Source of the DNA: Pyrenopolyporus hunteri
Taxonomy: Eukaryota; Ascomycota; Sordariomycetes; Xylariales; Hypoxylaceae
NCBI GenBank assembly: GCA_902806595.1
Contig: CADCXC010000004.1
Coordinates: 1 to 64,000 of the forward strand
Direction: 5' to 3'
DNA length: 64,000 nt
The notes under the pieces were generated by a model. The model was given only the letters and a program-made list of their open reading frames with translations. It was not told where the DNA came from and did not search any database. The position numbers and the translations under genes are program-made. Shown here piece after piece: positions 22,496-34,225 of the stretch (the first letter of the stretch is position 1; each line of letters begins with the position of its first letter).

Positions 22496-23456
22496 CTAGT
22501 TCATATTCATGATTGCCGATGCTACATTCCCAGCGGAAGAAACGGGGATCTCGGGGAAGTCAACCGATACTACGTTGAAGTCTATCCCAGAGTCTAAGAA
22601 CGGTTGCAAGAAACCGACCAGAGCCGCATTAGCCTCTTTCGCAAGACCTAACAAGACTGCGGACACCGCAGGGTTTTCGACACCACTTAGCTGTATGAGA
22701 ATGCTTTCAATAATGAGGATTTCGGGCGGGATCCTTCGAAGTCCTCCGGCTCGGCAACCGTGTATGACGAGTGGGGCTTTGACGATTGTGCCGCTGTAGC
22801 ATATCCGGGTGTGTTCGTGATGGTATCGGCATAATTGATTTCGGTGCTCGTAACATGACTTTCGGCGCTCCGGCGGTGATAGAACCTACGGTGACTTTTC
22901 CCAGGGATTGAAAATCGAAAGAGGTTTGTTTCGGGGAGGGTGGGTAATAGGCGATGTTCCCGGGTCTCATAAACTTGATCATGTCCACGAATCTTGGGAC
23001 CTGGTCGGGATAGTCTCCGAAGTTCGTGTGTGAGACCTCGGTAAAAATTAGTTCTGCAGACTGCGGATATTTGCTGATAAAAGCTCCGATCTGTTTGAGA
23101 ATGTCCTCGAACGCCGGGCCTCTCAAGGCGTGTTGGGTGTAGAAGTTCTTTTCACGGCTATCGTAATATACCCCAAAAAAGAAATATCTGATGCCGAGGA
23201 GAAGCTGGTCGTAAACGGATGTATGCGTCATGTAAGATATACTCGCTACTAATTTGCCCATCGTGTAGTTGAAGAGATCTGGTCCAAGATAGTCGGGATT
23301 TTCAGCAGTTGGAGGGTAGTGGAAGGGGATTTTTCCGTTTGCCGGCGCAGTATCCGGTTTTAGATACCATAAGAATTCGTTGTCGGAGTAACTAATCTCG
23401 CTTAGGACGGACGTTAGGCCTGCGGTCGCACTATCATGACTTCCCGGAAGTTTCAA
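22496..23456 (-). pseudogene. PI-PLC X-domain-like phosphodiesterase, apparently frame-broken
   Basis: On the minus strand, a frame from 23456 down to about 22850 encodes a PLC-like fold: LPGSHDSAT with the first catalytic-type His, then GIRYFFFGVYYD, LIFTEVSHTNF, and VTVGSITAGAPKVM. That frame then turns to unrelated sequence and stops at 22707. A second frame carries on with family-like sequence (TEINYADTITNTPGYAT) and stops at 22687; a third carries a believable C-terminus (VENPAVSAVLLGLAKEAN, then NVVSVDFPEIPV) to a stop at 22496. No good GT..AG introns bridge the frames, so two frameshifts are likelier. The expected start is also missing: the first frame runs back only to a stop at 23493. 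A sequencing error or odd intron remains possible. Confidence 0.6.
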
Positions 23457-24408
23457 ATAACTTATGATTGTCTCGCGAAAATAGCTACGCGCCTATCGAG
23501 GTAACTACCTAGGTATGCTTCGTATTTGGCCGTACGTGCCCATTACTCAGACCACCTCGACGTAACTATAAGGTTCCTCTACCGCAAATTTATACTACAG
23601 AGCATGTTCTGCGTCGACGGCGTTCTGGGCCGTTAGTGGCGTCTAATATGAATGCTTACACGCGCTCTGGCGAGCAACAGTGGATCTAGTCAGCAAGGCA
23701 GTCGGCGTATCAGTCCGGTGGAGGTAGATAGGTGCAAGACACCGAATCAAGATAGTGTCTAGACTAAAGGTAAAAGTGAATTGGGGCTCGTAACGTTCCT
23801 GTGCTGCTTGGTCGAGAACAAAAGGCTCTTCAAGTCACAATTGAAATCATCTCCGTCGCTGTGCTTACAAGCAGCCCCGAGTATTACGCAGACTTTTCGT
23901 AGGTCAGTAAACCATCCGATTGAAACTGGCATCGGATCCTGGTGCGTTAAAATTTACTTAGGTACCTAGATCATAAGATAGGCCCTCTAAGTCGCAGTGT
24001 ATACGCCAGCCGCTGTCTGGCTCATAACCGTCACAACTGAGCTTTGAGACTGTTAGTTCATATGTTATGAAGACCTCGACCCTCGATATATAGGTACCTA
24101 GTTATGCCGAATTACCTATTTATCGATAAGAGAGGGAGAAAGAGGATCGGCTTATCGATAAGGAATTAAACCGGATACGTATCGTATTGTAGAATACAGA
24201 GACGAGCGATCGCTGTTCGAACGCAACCGCAACGCAACGCAATCCTCAAATTGACCAGGCTGGCGTCCAGCCCTTTGTCCCGCCCCCCCTTCGTTCCCTT
24301 ATATGCCCCTTCGTACTTCTCGTCTGGTACGTGTCGATACCAATCCCCTCCAAACCTCGACATGTCCCTGCCACGGCCGCAACATTAGAATAGAGAGGTG
24401 ATCGAACC
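23457..24408. other. Intergenic region, no gene seen
   Basis: About 950 bp. If the PLC-like gene once had a first exon it would lie in the proximal part, but I found none with a convincing donor site. Single TAGGTACC copies occur near 23510, 23958 and 24091, and TATCGATAA elements near 24121 and 24151. The distal part is the promoter of the next plus-strand gene. Confidence 0.5.
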
Positions 24409-25383
24409 ATGCCTTCAATTGCGCGCCTGGTCGTAGGCGCGTTGCTGCTCTTAGTTCGAATCGCAGCGGCGAGCACCAACCTCAAGGAAGGCGTCCTGCC
24501 CTCCTACCACTATGGCGCACCCATCGCCGTTGAATGCATGAATAGGAGCGTGTGAGTCGTTCGCAGACCATACATACCACCCTATCAATCCTCCGCCGGC
24601 GCTTTGCTGACTCTCTTCGTCTCCAACCCGTTCAGAGAGACGGGCGAACACATCCAGAACGCCAAAAACGAAATACAATGGATCCCCTTTCCGGTCTGCA
24701 ACGAGACGGGAAAGCCCCTCGAGTTTAACTACGGCGTCGAAGGCGAATTGAACTGCACCATCCCTATGATAGACGACCCCTTCTTCCACCTCCTAGAATT
24801 TTACATACACAGCGACGCGCCCCTCGCCTGTCGCCTGCCCGCTCGACCACCCCCGCACATCGAGATGGTCGGCGAGAAACCGCACGAGCAGGAGTACATA
24901 CCTCTGGTCTTCGCCTTGGCCGGCACCCTGCAGCTGAGCCATCTGCATATCAGCACCCACCTCAATATCTTGCTCCACAGCATGCCGAAACACCACATTC
25001 ACCCCCACGACAGCGGCGTCTTAGACAGCGGCGCCGCCTACAGTACGAGTCCCCTCAGCCATATGGATGGCAGCTTCACCAAGAGGTTAGTCATCGGTGA
25101 CCCTCTACCCCTTAGCTTCAGCGTCAGATGGTTCCCGACCCCGGCGCTACCCAAGACCGAGGGTAAAGTCGAGTGGCAGGGTATGGGTGGGCATATTTAT
25201 GCTAGCACCGTGTTTTATGCCCTCGTATCTTTCATTGCCGGCGTCCTGGTTTCCGGCGTTTACTTCTTCGGTGTCATTCTACCCAAGAGACTAAGAGGCC
25301 GCGGTTTTGGTGGCGCTACGCCGTTGGGCTACGGTCTAAACGGCGTGGGCAATGGATGGGGCTATTCGAAAAGAATGGATTGA
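24409..25383 (+). CDS. Type I membrane protein of unknown function, N-glycosylated type
   Basis: Model join(24409..24551, 24636..25383), 296 aa, one 84-bp intron (GTGAGT..TTCAG). I do not recognise the family by name. Visible features: an N-terminal signal peptide (about 1-21, LVVGALLLLVRIAAAS), a lumenal or extracellular region of about 215 residues with NRS, NET and NCT sequons and several cysteines, one transmembrane segment near 244-266 (FYALVSFIAGVLVSGVYFFGVIL), and a short basic then Gly-rich tail. The conserved-looking start HYGAPIAVECMNRS and intact exon join argue that it is a real, constrained gene. Codon use resembles neighbouring housekeeping genes. An ER or plasma-membrane role is possible; no function is assigned. 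Confidence 0.75.
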
Positions 25384-25640
25384 GGCCGTTCAGGGTAGCT
25401 CTTGGCGTGTTGAAAAGGGTGGGATTTGTAAATATCGTGAAGGCGAGGGCAAATCGCGCGTATCGCCGCGCATTGTTGCCGCGTATAGCACCGAGATCAT
25501 CGGCTGTATTAACAGACATTTATATTAATGACTACAAACTGAGACCAAGATAAGAGGGCTGTAGATATCTAAGGCGACGTCGATATCAAAATTTCTCCCT
25601 CTTCTCTATAGGGAACTGGGCCCTGACTCTGTGGGCTTGG

Positions 25641-26420
25641 CTATTGGACCTTTTTCCTAGCGTCGATCGCGTCGAGGCGTTTGAGCAGCCGCGTATACAT
25701 ATCAACACTCAATAGGATAGCTGAGCTCGCGGTCAGTATGCTTAGGTAGGTGCATATCATATCGAGTCTATCGGGTCCCAACTTACCGACGGCAAGGTAC
25801 CCGCCGTATAAACCACCCAATAACACCACCTTCTGTCGTGTAGTCACGAGAGCCGGGTCCCAGAGGAAGGCCTCGTACATGCAGGTCGCGGTGGTCAGTA
25901 CTGTCTCAATACCGTACACGAGGAGCAGTAACTCGGCGCCGCCGTTCAACCCGCTCCTCTTGTCCCTGCTGTCCGCACGTCCACCGCCGAGCAGCGTACG
26001 AACCGCCCATAACGACACCGGCAGGTGGAAGACGAGCTCCAAAAAGGCGAACAATGGAAAGAAACTTGGAATGGCCGCCGGTGGCGGAGCAAAGAATTGG
26101 TCATTGTACGTATTTATGTAGTAGACTCGTAACTCATACAAGAAGTGAAGTGGTGCCGACGGGGGAACCCAGAGGGAGGCCGGGTAGAGGGGAACGAGGT
26201 CAACACCTGCGGATGTTAGATATTGAAGTTTCTTGTAGGGAAGGAGAGGGGCAACCTCGCCGCGAGCCGATGGCAGACTCACAGAAGAAATCCTTGACAT
26301 TAACGAGGGAAGTTAATTAAAGAATAACGAGACCACTGGACACTTACAAAACAAGATCGGGATGTGGATAAGAAAGTACACAAGGTAGACCTTGTCCAGC
26401 CAATATCGCGTCGAAGACAT
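25641..26420 (-). CDS. EXPERA-domain membrane protein (TMEM97/sigma-2 receptor-like)
   Basis: Model complement(join(25641..26206, 26348..26420)), 212 aa, one 141-bp intron (GTAAGT..CCGCAG). Exon 1 encodes SSTRYWLDKVYLVYFLIHIPILF, joining directly to VDLVPLYPASLWVPPS. Four membrane segments are visible (about 8-24, 60-80, 110-130, 150-180 with interruptions), with the YELRVYYINTYNDQFF stretch after the first. This is the layout of the EXPERA family (EBP, TM6SF, TMEM97), whose characterised members act on or bind sterols in the ER. The exact role of the fungal TMEM97-like branch is unproven. The C-terminal DARKKVQ tail is lysine-rich, as in ER-resident proteins. It converges with the gene ending at 25383. 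Confidence 0.8.
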
Positions 26421-27024
26421 GGCGAGGATACAAAACGAGAAATGATAATACGTGAGATTATTTACAAGATGACGGGACTGAATATGAGATGATGGGTGTA
26501 AAAAGAATATGTATTACCAATCCAACTCGGTGTTGGGGCGTCGCCGGATCGCGAAACTGCGGTGGAGAGATGGGCGTGGTGAAAATCGGTGTTGTGATTA
26601 TGGATTTCAAAATATGCCATGTGTGAGTATGATTCTTATACTATCCTCCTACACTGTATAGATAGTCATATCCCAACGCCCATTTACCGCAGCAAATCTC
26701 AAGGCAAAATGACTCCGTATATTATGAACTATAGGGTACTTGTAAAGTAATAGATAGGATTATATTCTGTTTTTTATGACCGAAATGGGTCCCTACTTTC
26801 CTGAGCGTCACTCTTATTCTGCTCTTCAAACTACGTTTTATACTTAGAAAACCGACGCACAGAGTATGCTGACAGAGGCTAGCTGTCAACGAATTCCACT
26901 GCGAGGGTGTGAACTGCGGAGGGCCTGGTTGTATATGCAGGCTCCCGGGTACCAATCAGGAGAGTGCCTGCGACGACGCCGCCGACCGTCGCCTACAATA
27001 GAATCCTTGATTTAGACGTCGCAT
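26421..27024. other. Intergenic region, no gene seen
   Basis: A 600-bp gap between the start of the EXPERA gene and the end of the F-box gene. A 77-codon minus-strand frame (26722-26955) shows no family features. Unlike most gaps here it has almost no TAGGTACC repeat. Confidence 0.5.
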
Positions 27025-27741
27025 TCATATTGATTGCCTGGCGTCATTCCCAACCGTCATCTCATAAGTTCTGCCTACCCAAAGGCATCCAAAGAGTACC
27101 GGAAACAGTGCCATTAAGACCCACCATAGTTCGATGGTGAGGCGGGAACGGAGCCATCGCTTGACCCGGAATTTGAACTGACGTCGGTGTGCGCACTGAG
27201 TAGTCCCATAGACGAGGCACCCTAAGCCAGGACGAGATTCGCATTCAATGTGCTCGCGCCGACGCTGCATGAGCAACCTAAAGGGGATGTTTAGCAATGT
27301 TACTCGTTTATTTATTTATTATTATATTTCATTTTATAAATATATCGTCTTGGAAGATGAGAAATACTGTTGCTGTATCGTATCTGTCTTGGACGTGATG
27401 CGCAACGCTTACCTGACGCTACCCCTGCAGAACTTCAAGTCGCTCCCTAGGTCGCAACGACGGTCGTTCGGACATTCGAGATGCAAGCTACGGCGCTCAA
27501 TCAGCCAGTCCACTTTGAGCTTAAGACCGGTGTCAACGAGACAGTAGAAGTATCTGTTGGTGTGTTTGAGGGACAGAGCATCGGGGTAGGTGAGTTGCTG
27601 GCTGATGAGCAGATGTATTTCCGGTGGTAGATTCTCGAATAGGGGCGCCTCACGGAGAGGGAGCCGACTGATGGAATTCTCGTCCGAGACCAGCACCTGG
27701 CCCGTTTTAGACGTATGGCCACGGCGGATGATGTCCATCAT
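27025..27741 (-). CDS. F-box protein with C-terminal membrane segment
   Basis: Model complement(join(27025..27277, 27413..27741)), 193 aa, one 135-bp intron (GTAAGC..CTTTAG). The start chosen is the first real ATG (a double Met at 27741); the open frame continues upstream only with non-ATG codons. The F-box is at about residues 33-75 (APLFENLPPEIHLLISQQL, then LKHTNRYFYCLV), followed by a Leu/Arg region and ECPNDRRCDL, typical of a Pezizomycotina F-box family with a Cys-containing middle. Exon 2 encodes a very basic stretch and then one predicted membrane segment (ELWWVLMALFPVLFGCLWV), unusual for a soluble SCF adaptor. It probably binds Skp1 to recruit substrates for ubiquitination; substrate unknown. 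The N-terminus could be longer if a 5' exon was missed. Confidence 0.7.
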
Positions 27742-28789
27742 TTGTATGTTGCGCCCTCCTATCGACGTTGGTAGAGTTGCTGGAATCTCGTGTAGAACTG
27801 GCAAGAAAAGGCCGATCGATAATACCACGCAAAGCCGAGTGGTAAAGATTCAAGACGACATGGAACGGAGACGAATTCTTCTGTTTCGTTTAGAACCGGT
27901 TTGTTTCGCTAATACAACATGTGCGGTACGAGGTGAATTGACATAGTTTATGAATTGATTGGCGATCATAAGAGCTAATAATATACCAACTTTTCGACAG
28001 CCAAAAGAATAATACCTATGGCTTTTAATAGGCACCAGTATAGTGATATAATGTTGGTAGGTAACTACACGTAGGCGTGTTGTGACGCTGTGAAGGCAGC
28101 AGGATACGAGGTCGACCTAAGACGGGATTAGTTCGTAAGTCGTTGGGTCTGGTCGACTTCCTGAAGGAGTTGCCAAATACGTCGGTACAATACCTACATG
28201 TACGGGGGCTTGAAGAGTCAATGTCCGGAGGGCGTAAATGGCTGGGTACACGTAGGTACCTCAAGTACTTAGGTACATACCTACCTTAGCTACCTACATA
28301 GGTACCTACCTACCTACCTAGGTAGATACCTACTGTACAATAGGCAGATACATGTACCTACAACATATACAATCTAGGCAGCCGCAAGCTGTATCGAGTT
28401 TAGGGGCGCCATGTGATAGCGCGACCCCTGTCTTACCGCGTCGGGGATTAGGCACTCCACGTAAAACGAAACAATAGGTACCTACGCTACTACCTGCCTA
28501 ACGTGCGGTACCTACCTATATCTTCCAACACCCCACCCCCCACCAGAACAGCCTCAGGTCCTCTTCTTCATCCATATGTCGTCAACACGTCAAGAATGGG
28601 TAGTCGATCATGACTCGACTCGAGCTTTTGCTACAATAAAATTTCCCTTTCTATATCCGACGCAAGTCTTGCTATAACTTCCCTAGTCGATGGGTCCAAT
28701 CTACACATAGTCTCCGTACCATTACGTGATGGTGATGGTCTGTTGGCTTAACAATAAATATTTCGTGGCCCCCCTCCACTGCTCTCACC
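27742..28789. repeat. Divergent intergenic region with a strong repeat cluster
   Basis: This 1.05 kb gap separates the diverging F-box and exonuclease V genes. A dense block of TAGGTACC/CCTA repeats runs from about 28250 to 28335, with further copies near 28476 and 28510. Before the EXO5 start there is a C-rich tract (28770-28778). No gene is seen. Confidence 0.65.
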
Positions 28790-30489
28790 ATGGATGACGA
28801 AAGCTCTTCTGAGAGCGACTATGGCTCTGACTTTTCAGCAGGAGAGGAGAGTATTGTGCACCAGCTCCTCGAGGACCTTGGCAATAGCGTCACCTCGTCG
28901 CCCAAGCTTCCTTATGGAAGCCCCTCCTCCGCTCATAGTACTCCGCTCTCCGCTTTACCTTTTGGTGCCGCAAACAGGACTACCGATGGCTCACCCGTCC
29001 TAACGTTGCTTCAAGCCGAACGCGAAGCTCGACACCATGCACCGAGCCAGCGCACTTGCTCGGGGGATTCCTTTCTCGGTAAGATCGAGAGGCCTGCGGT
29101 CATTCGCGAGCCCGACGTCTCGATTACCCATCGGAATACGCGCGAGTCAATCCCTTTACCGGCCGGCGACGTCCGGTATCCCGACCGTAAGTTCTCTAAA
29201 CGAACACGAAATATACGCGCATTTTGCGCGCCTAATTCAAGACGGGTCTAACTAACCAACAGCACCTAGTTAGCCACGCCATATCCGGTTCGGAGCTCGC
29301 CAGGCGTCCTAAAGACTCCCGCTCGCCCCTGCAGCGCTTTCGCTCCTTTCCAAAGAAGCCGCTCACGGTCTCCGACCTAGCTGCTGGTGCTTGGTGCGAG
29401 CTGCAATACTGGTACACGCTTACGCTGCTGCCAGGGGGGAGGAAGACGAGAACTGCAGCAATGCGAGGCGGTTCCCGCGTTCACCAGACCCTTGAAGATG
29501 AGGTGCATACCACGGTCCAAGTCAACGTGACCACCAAAGAAGAAGCGTTTGCTCTGCGGATGTGGAACGTCATTCAGGGGCTCCGCACCCTTCGAGACGC
29601 TGGCATGACTAGAGAACTCGAAGTGTGGGGCGTTATCGAGGGTCAAGTTGTAAACGGCATCGTAGACGAAGTGAGTCATGAAAGTCCAGATCCCACTTTT
29701 GAGCAGGAGCTCAGCCAATCGGAATCGTCCAAGGGCTTCGTCACGGCCTCCTCGAAGCAGCAGACTTCCATGACAGATTTCCTAGGACCGCGTCGCAAAA
29801 GGGTGTACTTGACCGATGTCAAAACGAGGGGATCGGATAGGCTACCTATCGGCGCCGCGCTCAGGCCGGCCAGGGTTCAGTTATTCCTTTATCACCGGCT
29901 CTTGGGTGAAATGGCTTCCGGAACCGTAGATTTTGCTGCAATAGTCGATCGATATGGTCTGAGAGCTGACGCCCTCTTTTCCGACGCTTTTATGGCCCAG
30001 GTTGGCGACCTCCATGATGAAGTATTTTACGACGCCGACTCGAACGTCGAAAGCTCGCCGTTGTCTTCTCACTCTTCTCGTACCGGACATTCTGCTAAAC
30101 AGCCAGACGCGCGTTTGGGACAGCCGCCTCAAGATCTGATCAGGTATCGATCCATTGCGCAGATTCTACCTTTGCTGCAGTTTGAATTACGGGAAACTTT
30201 CCCGCACGGCGCCGCGACGCTAGGCGACCTTCTTACCGTCCAATATCGCCATAGAGATGACGGTCGTGTCCTCGGAAATAACTTATTTCCTAACGATCCC
30301 GAAGCGTTAGATGGGTATATCAGGGAGAATCTTAAGTGGTGGCGCGGCGAAAAGGCGGCTGAGGGCGTCTGTATCGAAGAGACCTACAAGTGCCGGTCAT
30401 GCGAATTTGCGAACATTTGCCAATGGCGGAAGGAGAAAGAAGCAGAGCTTCTGCAGAAGAGACGGAGCACCACGCGCGTAAGAAGTTGA
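28790..30489 (+). CDS. EXO5: Exonuclease V (Dem1/Exo5 family)
   Basis: Model join(28790..29186, 29270..30489), 538 aa, one 83-bp intron (GTAAGT..CACCTAG). The acceptor at 29269 is chosen over the nearer CAG at 29262 because the latter brings an in-frame stop. The acidic, Ser-rich N-terminus (about 1-130) is poorly conserved. The nuclease core has the iron-sulfur cysteines Cys175 (AWCELQYWY) and Cys507, Cys510, Cys516 (KCRSCEFANIC), a split 4Fe-4S staple typical of Exo5 and AddB-like RecB-fold nucleases. Between them lie the RecB motifs, including GQVVNGIVDEV and VYLTDVKTR with the catalytic Asp and Lys. Yeast Exo5 is a mitochondrial 5' exonuclease needed for mtDNA maintenance; location in this species is inferred. 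The protein ends in a basic tail. Confidence 0.93.
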
Positions 30490-31179
30490 CATATATAGAT
30501 TTCTCCCGGTTCCAGCTTCGCCAACTGACCCAAGCGGTTAACAACCAACCTGGTACCCGGTGTATGCACCTCAACAAAACCCAAATATATACTAACTCCT
30601 TTGGAAATAAGTTGCGTTCTCACCAAGCAACTAATGATAATAGGGCGCCATAGCCCACGGCTGAGAGTTAATTTCATCCATATTAGATTACATGCACCCC
30701 ATCGACTACCCTTCCCCCCTCCGTCTTGAACGACTTGGAATCGGTCTAGAAGCGAGGCGGTGGGCGGGGCCGGAGATTCAGCGACCCGGAGTCGATTCTG
30801 TAAGGCAGAGTTAGTTGATTTTATCCGCACCCTTGCATCTGATGTAACATTGAAATCGTGGGGAATCCCTGCGAGGTGGGTGACGGGAGGGAATCGTTTA
30901 AAATATGGATATATTTACATCAGCCTTGGTCGGTAAAAGAGGATCCGGGGGTATTCTAGATTCCATGGAACCTAGGCAATATGTATTAACCCTCGGACTA
31001 CCTACGAGCCTTGAGATTTGGGGAACACGGATAAATTTAGTCGGTCGAGTGCTTCGAATGTTCAGAATTCGATTGCTGTTAGGTAAATAGGTAGGTATTT
31101 ACCCCCCTATTTCAGAGAAAAGAATAGAGAACCCCAAACAAAACAACTCCCACTCCTACCAGCGCATGCTCCCTTTGCG
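30490..31179. other. Intergenic region, no gene seen
   Basis: A 690-bp gap between EXO5 and the GH30 gene. A 148-codon minus-strand frame (30384-30830) overlaps the EXO5 3' end and has no features of a real protein. A short TAGGTAGGTATT stretch lies at about 31087-31100, within 100 bp of the GH30 start. Confidence 0.5.
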
Positions 31180-32733
31180 ATGCCATTCTCACTTTCGTTA
31201 GCCGGGGCGGTCTTTCTGCCACTCGTGGCCTTCGCCAGGTCCGCCAACCCGGAACCTAGGCAGTCGGGAAACACGGTCACGGTGAACCTTGACCAGAGGT
31301 ACCAGATAATCGACGGGTTCGGCTGCTCGGAGGCGTTTCAGAGAGCGGTGCAAATGTCCAAACTGACGGAAGATCAGCAGCAGTATACCTTGGACCTCCT
31401 ATTCAGCACAACGAAGGGGGCCGGCCTATCTATTCTACGAAATGGCATCGGTTCCTCGCCGGACATGAGCTCCGATCACATGGTTTCCATCCAGCCTAGG
31501 AGCCCGGGAAGCCCGTCAAGCCCCCCCAAGTATGTCTGGGACGGCTCGGATAACAAGCAGCTGTGGGTCTCCCAGGAGGCGATCAAGCGCGGGGTGAGAA
31601 CTATCTACGCCAACGCCTGGAGTGCCCCGGGATACATGAAAACGAACGGAAACGATGCGAACGGCGGCACCTTGTGCGGTGTCACGGGCGCCTCCTGCTC
31701 TAGTGGCGATTGGAGGCAAGCCTACGCTGATTACCTGGTACAATACATTAGATACTACTTGGAATCTAACGTAACGATCACCCATCTGGGTTTCGTTAAC
31801 GAACCCGACCTCACGTTAGTGAACTTTTATAGCTTATCTATCTACTTACCTGCCTACCTGCCTACCTGCCTAGATACCTACCTATGTGTTTTTGTCAAAT
31901 CGGTTAGCTGACTTCCGGTGAACCGGTTTAGGACGAGTTATGCTTCGATGCGTTTCTCTGGCTCGCAAGCTGCAGATTTCATCAAAGTGCTCGCCCCCAC
32001 TCTAGACAAGGCCAACCTGAGCTCGGTTGGGATTAATTGCTGCGACACGGAAGGTTGGAGTAGCCAGGCGGGCATGCTGGGCCAGCTCGGCTCAGTCGAC
32101 AGCCTCATCTCAACTATTACCGCGCACTCTTACACGTCTTCTCCGGGGTCGCCGATGAACACCCGCCATCGCGTGTGGCAGACGGAGGCGGCTGATCTGA
32201 ACGGGCAGTGGCAGGGGGCGTGGTACAGCAACGGTGGTGCCGGGGATGGGATGACTTGGGCCAACAACATCCACACGGCCATCGTCAATGCGAATGCTTC
32301 CGGATACCTATACTGGATCGGAGCTCAGACGGGAGCGACTAACTCGAAACTGATCCGGATCGATGGGAATAACGTTACTCCCTCGAAGCGTCTGTGGGCG
32401 TTTGGGCAATGGAGTAGATTTGTCCGTCCCGGAGCGGTTCGCGTAGGCGTGCAGGGCGCCGCCTCAAGCGTACGTACGTCGGCATTTCAGAACGTCGACG
32501 GCTCCATCGCAATCCAACTTATCAATACGGGGGGTTCAGCAGCCAACGTGCAAGTCAAGGTGAGCGGAGGAAGCGGGTTCAGCTCGGGCTCAGCGACGGC
32601 TTATATCACCGACAATACTCACGAAATAAATGACCTGACCGTGACACTAAGCGGAGGGACGGCTGCGGCTAGTGTGGCCGGGAGAGCTATGGTTACGATT
32701 GTGTTGAAGCAAGACGCAGCGGCACCGGCCTAG
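31180..32733 (+). CDS. Secreted GH30 glycoside hydrolase, xylanase-type (subfamily 7-like)
   Basis: Model join(31180..31814, 31932..32733), 478 aa, one 117-bp intron (GTTAGT..GTTTAG) full of CTGCCTACC-type repeats. A signal peptide (about 1-20, AGAVFLPLVAFARSA) marks it as secreted. The barrel begins with YQIIDGFGCSEAF; the acid/base is Glu208 in GFVNEPDLT and the nucleophile Glu297 in VWQTEAAD, as expected for clan A GH30. The C-terminal part (about 385-478) is the small beta-domain that accompanies GH30. The sequence looks most like fungal GH30_7 enzymes (the XYN IV group acting on glucuronoxylan or xylan), but subfamily assignment is from memory of the motif style, so specificity is tentative. 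Neighbouring PL4 lyase fits a plant cell-wall-degrading lifestyle. Confidence 0.88.
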
Positions 32734-34225
32734 GAAAGACTACGAATCGATCAACTGGTACTCTGTTAGTTATTGTGTTGATGTTCTCGTTGTTTTTGGT
32801 TTAATCTTCGGTAAGATTCCGAATATATGGGTACGTGTACGTAAATTACCATAGCGTCAAATTATAGGAACGAAAAACAGTTGTATATGTCTCTAGCTAC
32901 CTGGTAAATAACGGGCTTCTCTTGTTTTTTTTAGTATTTTTAAGAAACTTGACATTTAGGAAATGATTAATTACCTACTCGTTTTACTTGCACGGTAGGT
33001 ACAATACCTACCTAGGTGGCTTCTATCCTTTCTTTTCGCTTCTTCAAGTCTTAAAGTCTTGAAGTCTGAGCCACTTCGATCCAGATCCTCCAAAAACCCC
33101 CAACATCAATCCTTCTAAACACCACGTAGTAGCTTTACGTATCGTACCTAGGCAGGTAGGTAACTAAGTAAATACATAATATTCATATCTATGTAAGATA
33201 AATAAATATGTAATAGTCCCCTTGTGATTTTTTCTGTGAGGCAACCTACTATAGTTGTTCCCGCTGCGGTAGATGAAGAGATTAACCCGGTCGAAATGCC
33301 TAGGTACCAAACTCTTAGGGGCTAGCCCGGTGGTCTTCTCAAATCTCCACGAGCTTGGCATACTACTTGTAGATAAACCCTTTGCGGTCAATGATGCTAC
33401 CTAGCATAGGATAACTCGTATCCGCCACATAGGTTGCGTACTTCGATAGTTGATGCGTTAATTAAAGCCGACGACGATGCTGTACCTAGTTATGGACATA
33501 TAAATACGTATATTAAATGTATCCGTGATACTTTTACATTAGTAGTCTTCGCCATCCCTTTTAGAGATATTCGCCGACGGTAGGAATGTGAGACCCCTTT
33601 TGCGATTCAGAGTATCCTTACAACCACGGACCGAGGCTGAGTCGCTATAGTATACGCGTTTCGTAGAAGCATTGCGTTGCATTGTATTGTACCGTACTGC
33701 ATTATACTATACCATACAGATGCATCGTAGGCTGACTTAAAGGGGTTCTCTTCAGGATGGGTTAGACCGGAGAGTGTGGAGCAAGCATCCCAAAGGAGGG
33801 CTGGCTGAACACGACCTATTAATGGGCGAGAGATAGACTAGGTCCTAGGTACTGCGCGCGTATGTGGTAGGCAGGTAGCGATTATGACTAGGGGGTTTGG
33901 CATTTTTTACGGCACGGCAGGATCGAGAAAATTACGTCTAACTAGAGAATCTCTTTTCGAACTTTTCGTGTCTTCGGTTCTACCAATTCATCACAAGGAA
34001 TATTCATTCCATTCCTTCCCTTTAATATTCTTTTATTTTTCCTTTCCCGCGAATACCATTGTGCTTTCGGTTTAGCTTTGCTCGCCTTGCTCGCTTTGCT
34101 TCTGCTGCTACCTTGCTCCACTTCGTGATTAACACATCATGAGGTCTATCGCGAGATCTATGCTTTAAACAACCTGTCGAGATTACGGGAAGGGAGAAGC
34201 GCCTCTCCTATATTGGTAGTGCTCC
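32734..34225. other. Intergenic region with a short dispersed element
   Basis: A 1.5 kb gap. At about 32843-32888 there is a stretch closely similar to 45650-45695 (TACC-TAGCG-CAAATTA then a GAAAAAC..TTGTATA end). TAGGTACC copies follow at about 33000-33016 and 33145-33162. A degenerate GCATTGTATTGTACC microsatellite lies at 33670-33718. No gene is recognised. Confidence 0.55.

Noticed and set aside
22690..22834. Plus-strand frame ending in a hydrophobic peptide (..YPGVFVMVSA stop) opposite the PLC-like gene
   Set aside because: It looks protein-like but lacks a start codon or a joined upstream exon, and the minus-strand segments on both sides continue the PLC-like family, so this is most likely an antisense shadow.
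31815..31917. Read-through C-terminus of the GH30 protein past the intron donor
   Set aside because: The read-through peptide comes from the repeat and hits a stop; splicing at 31815/31931 restores the whole GH30 fold including the nucleophile.
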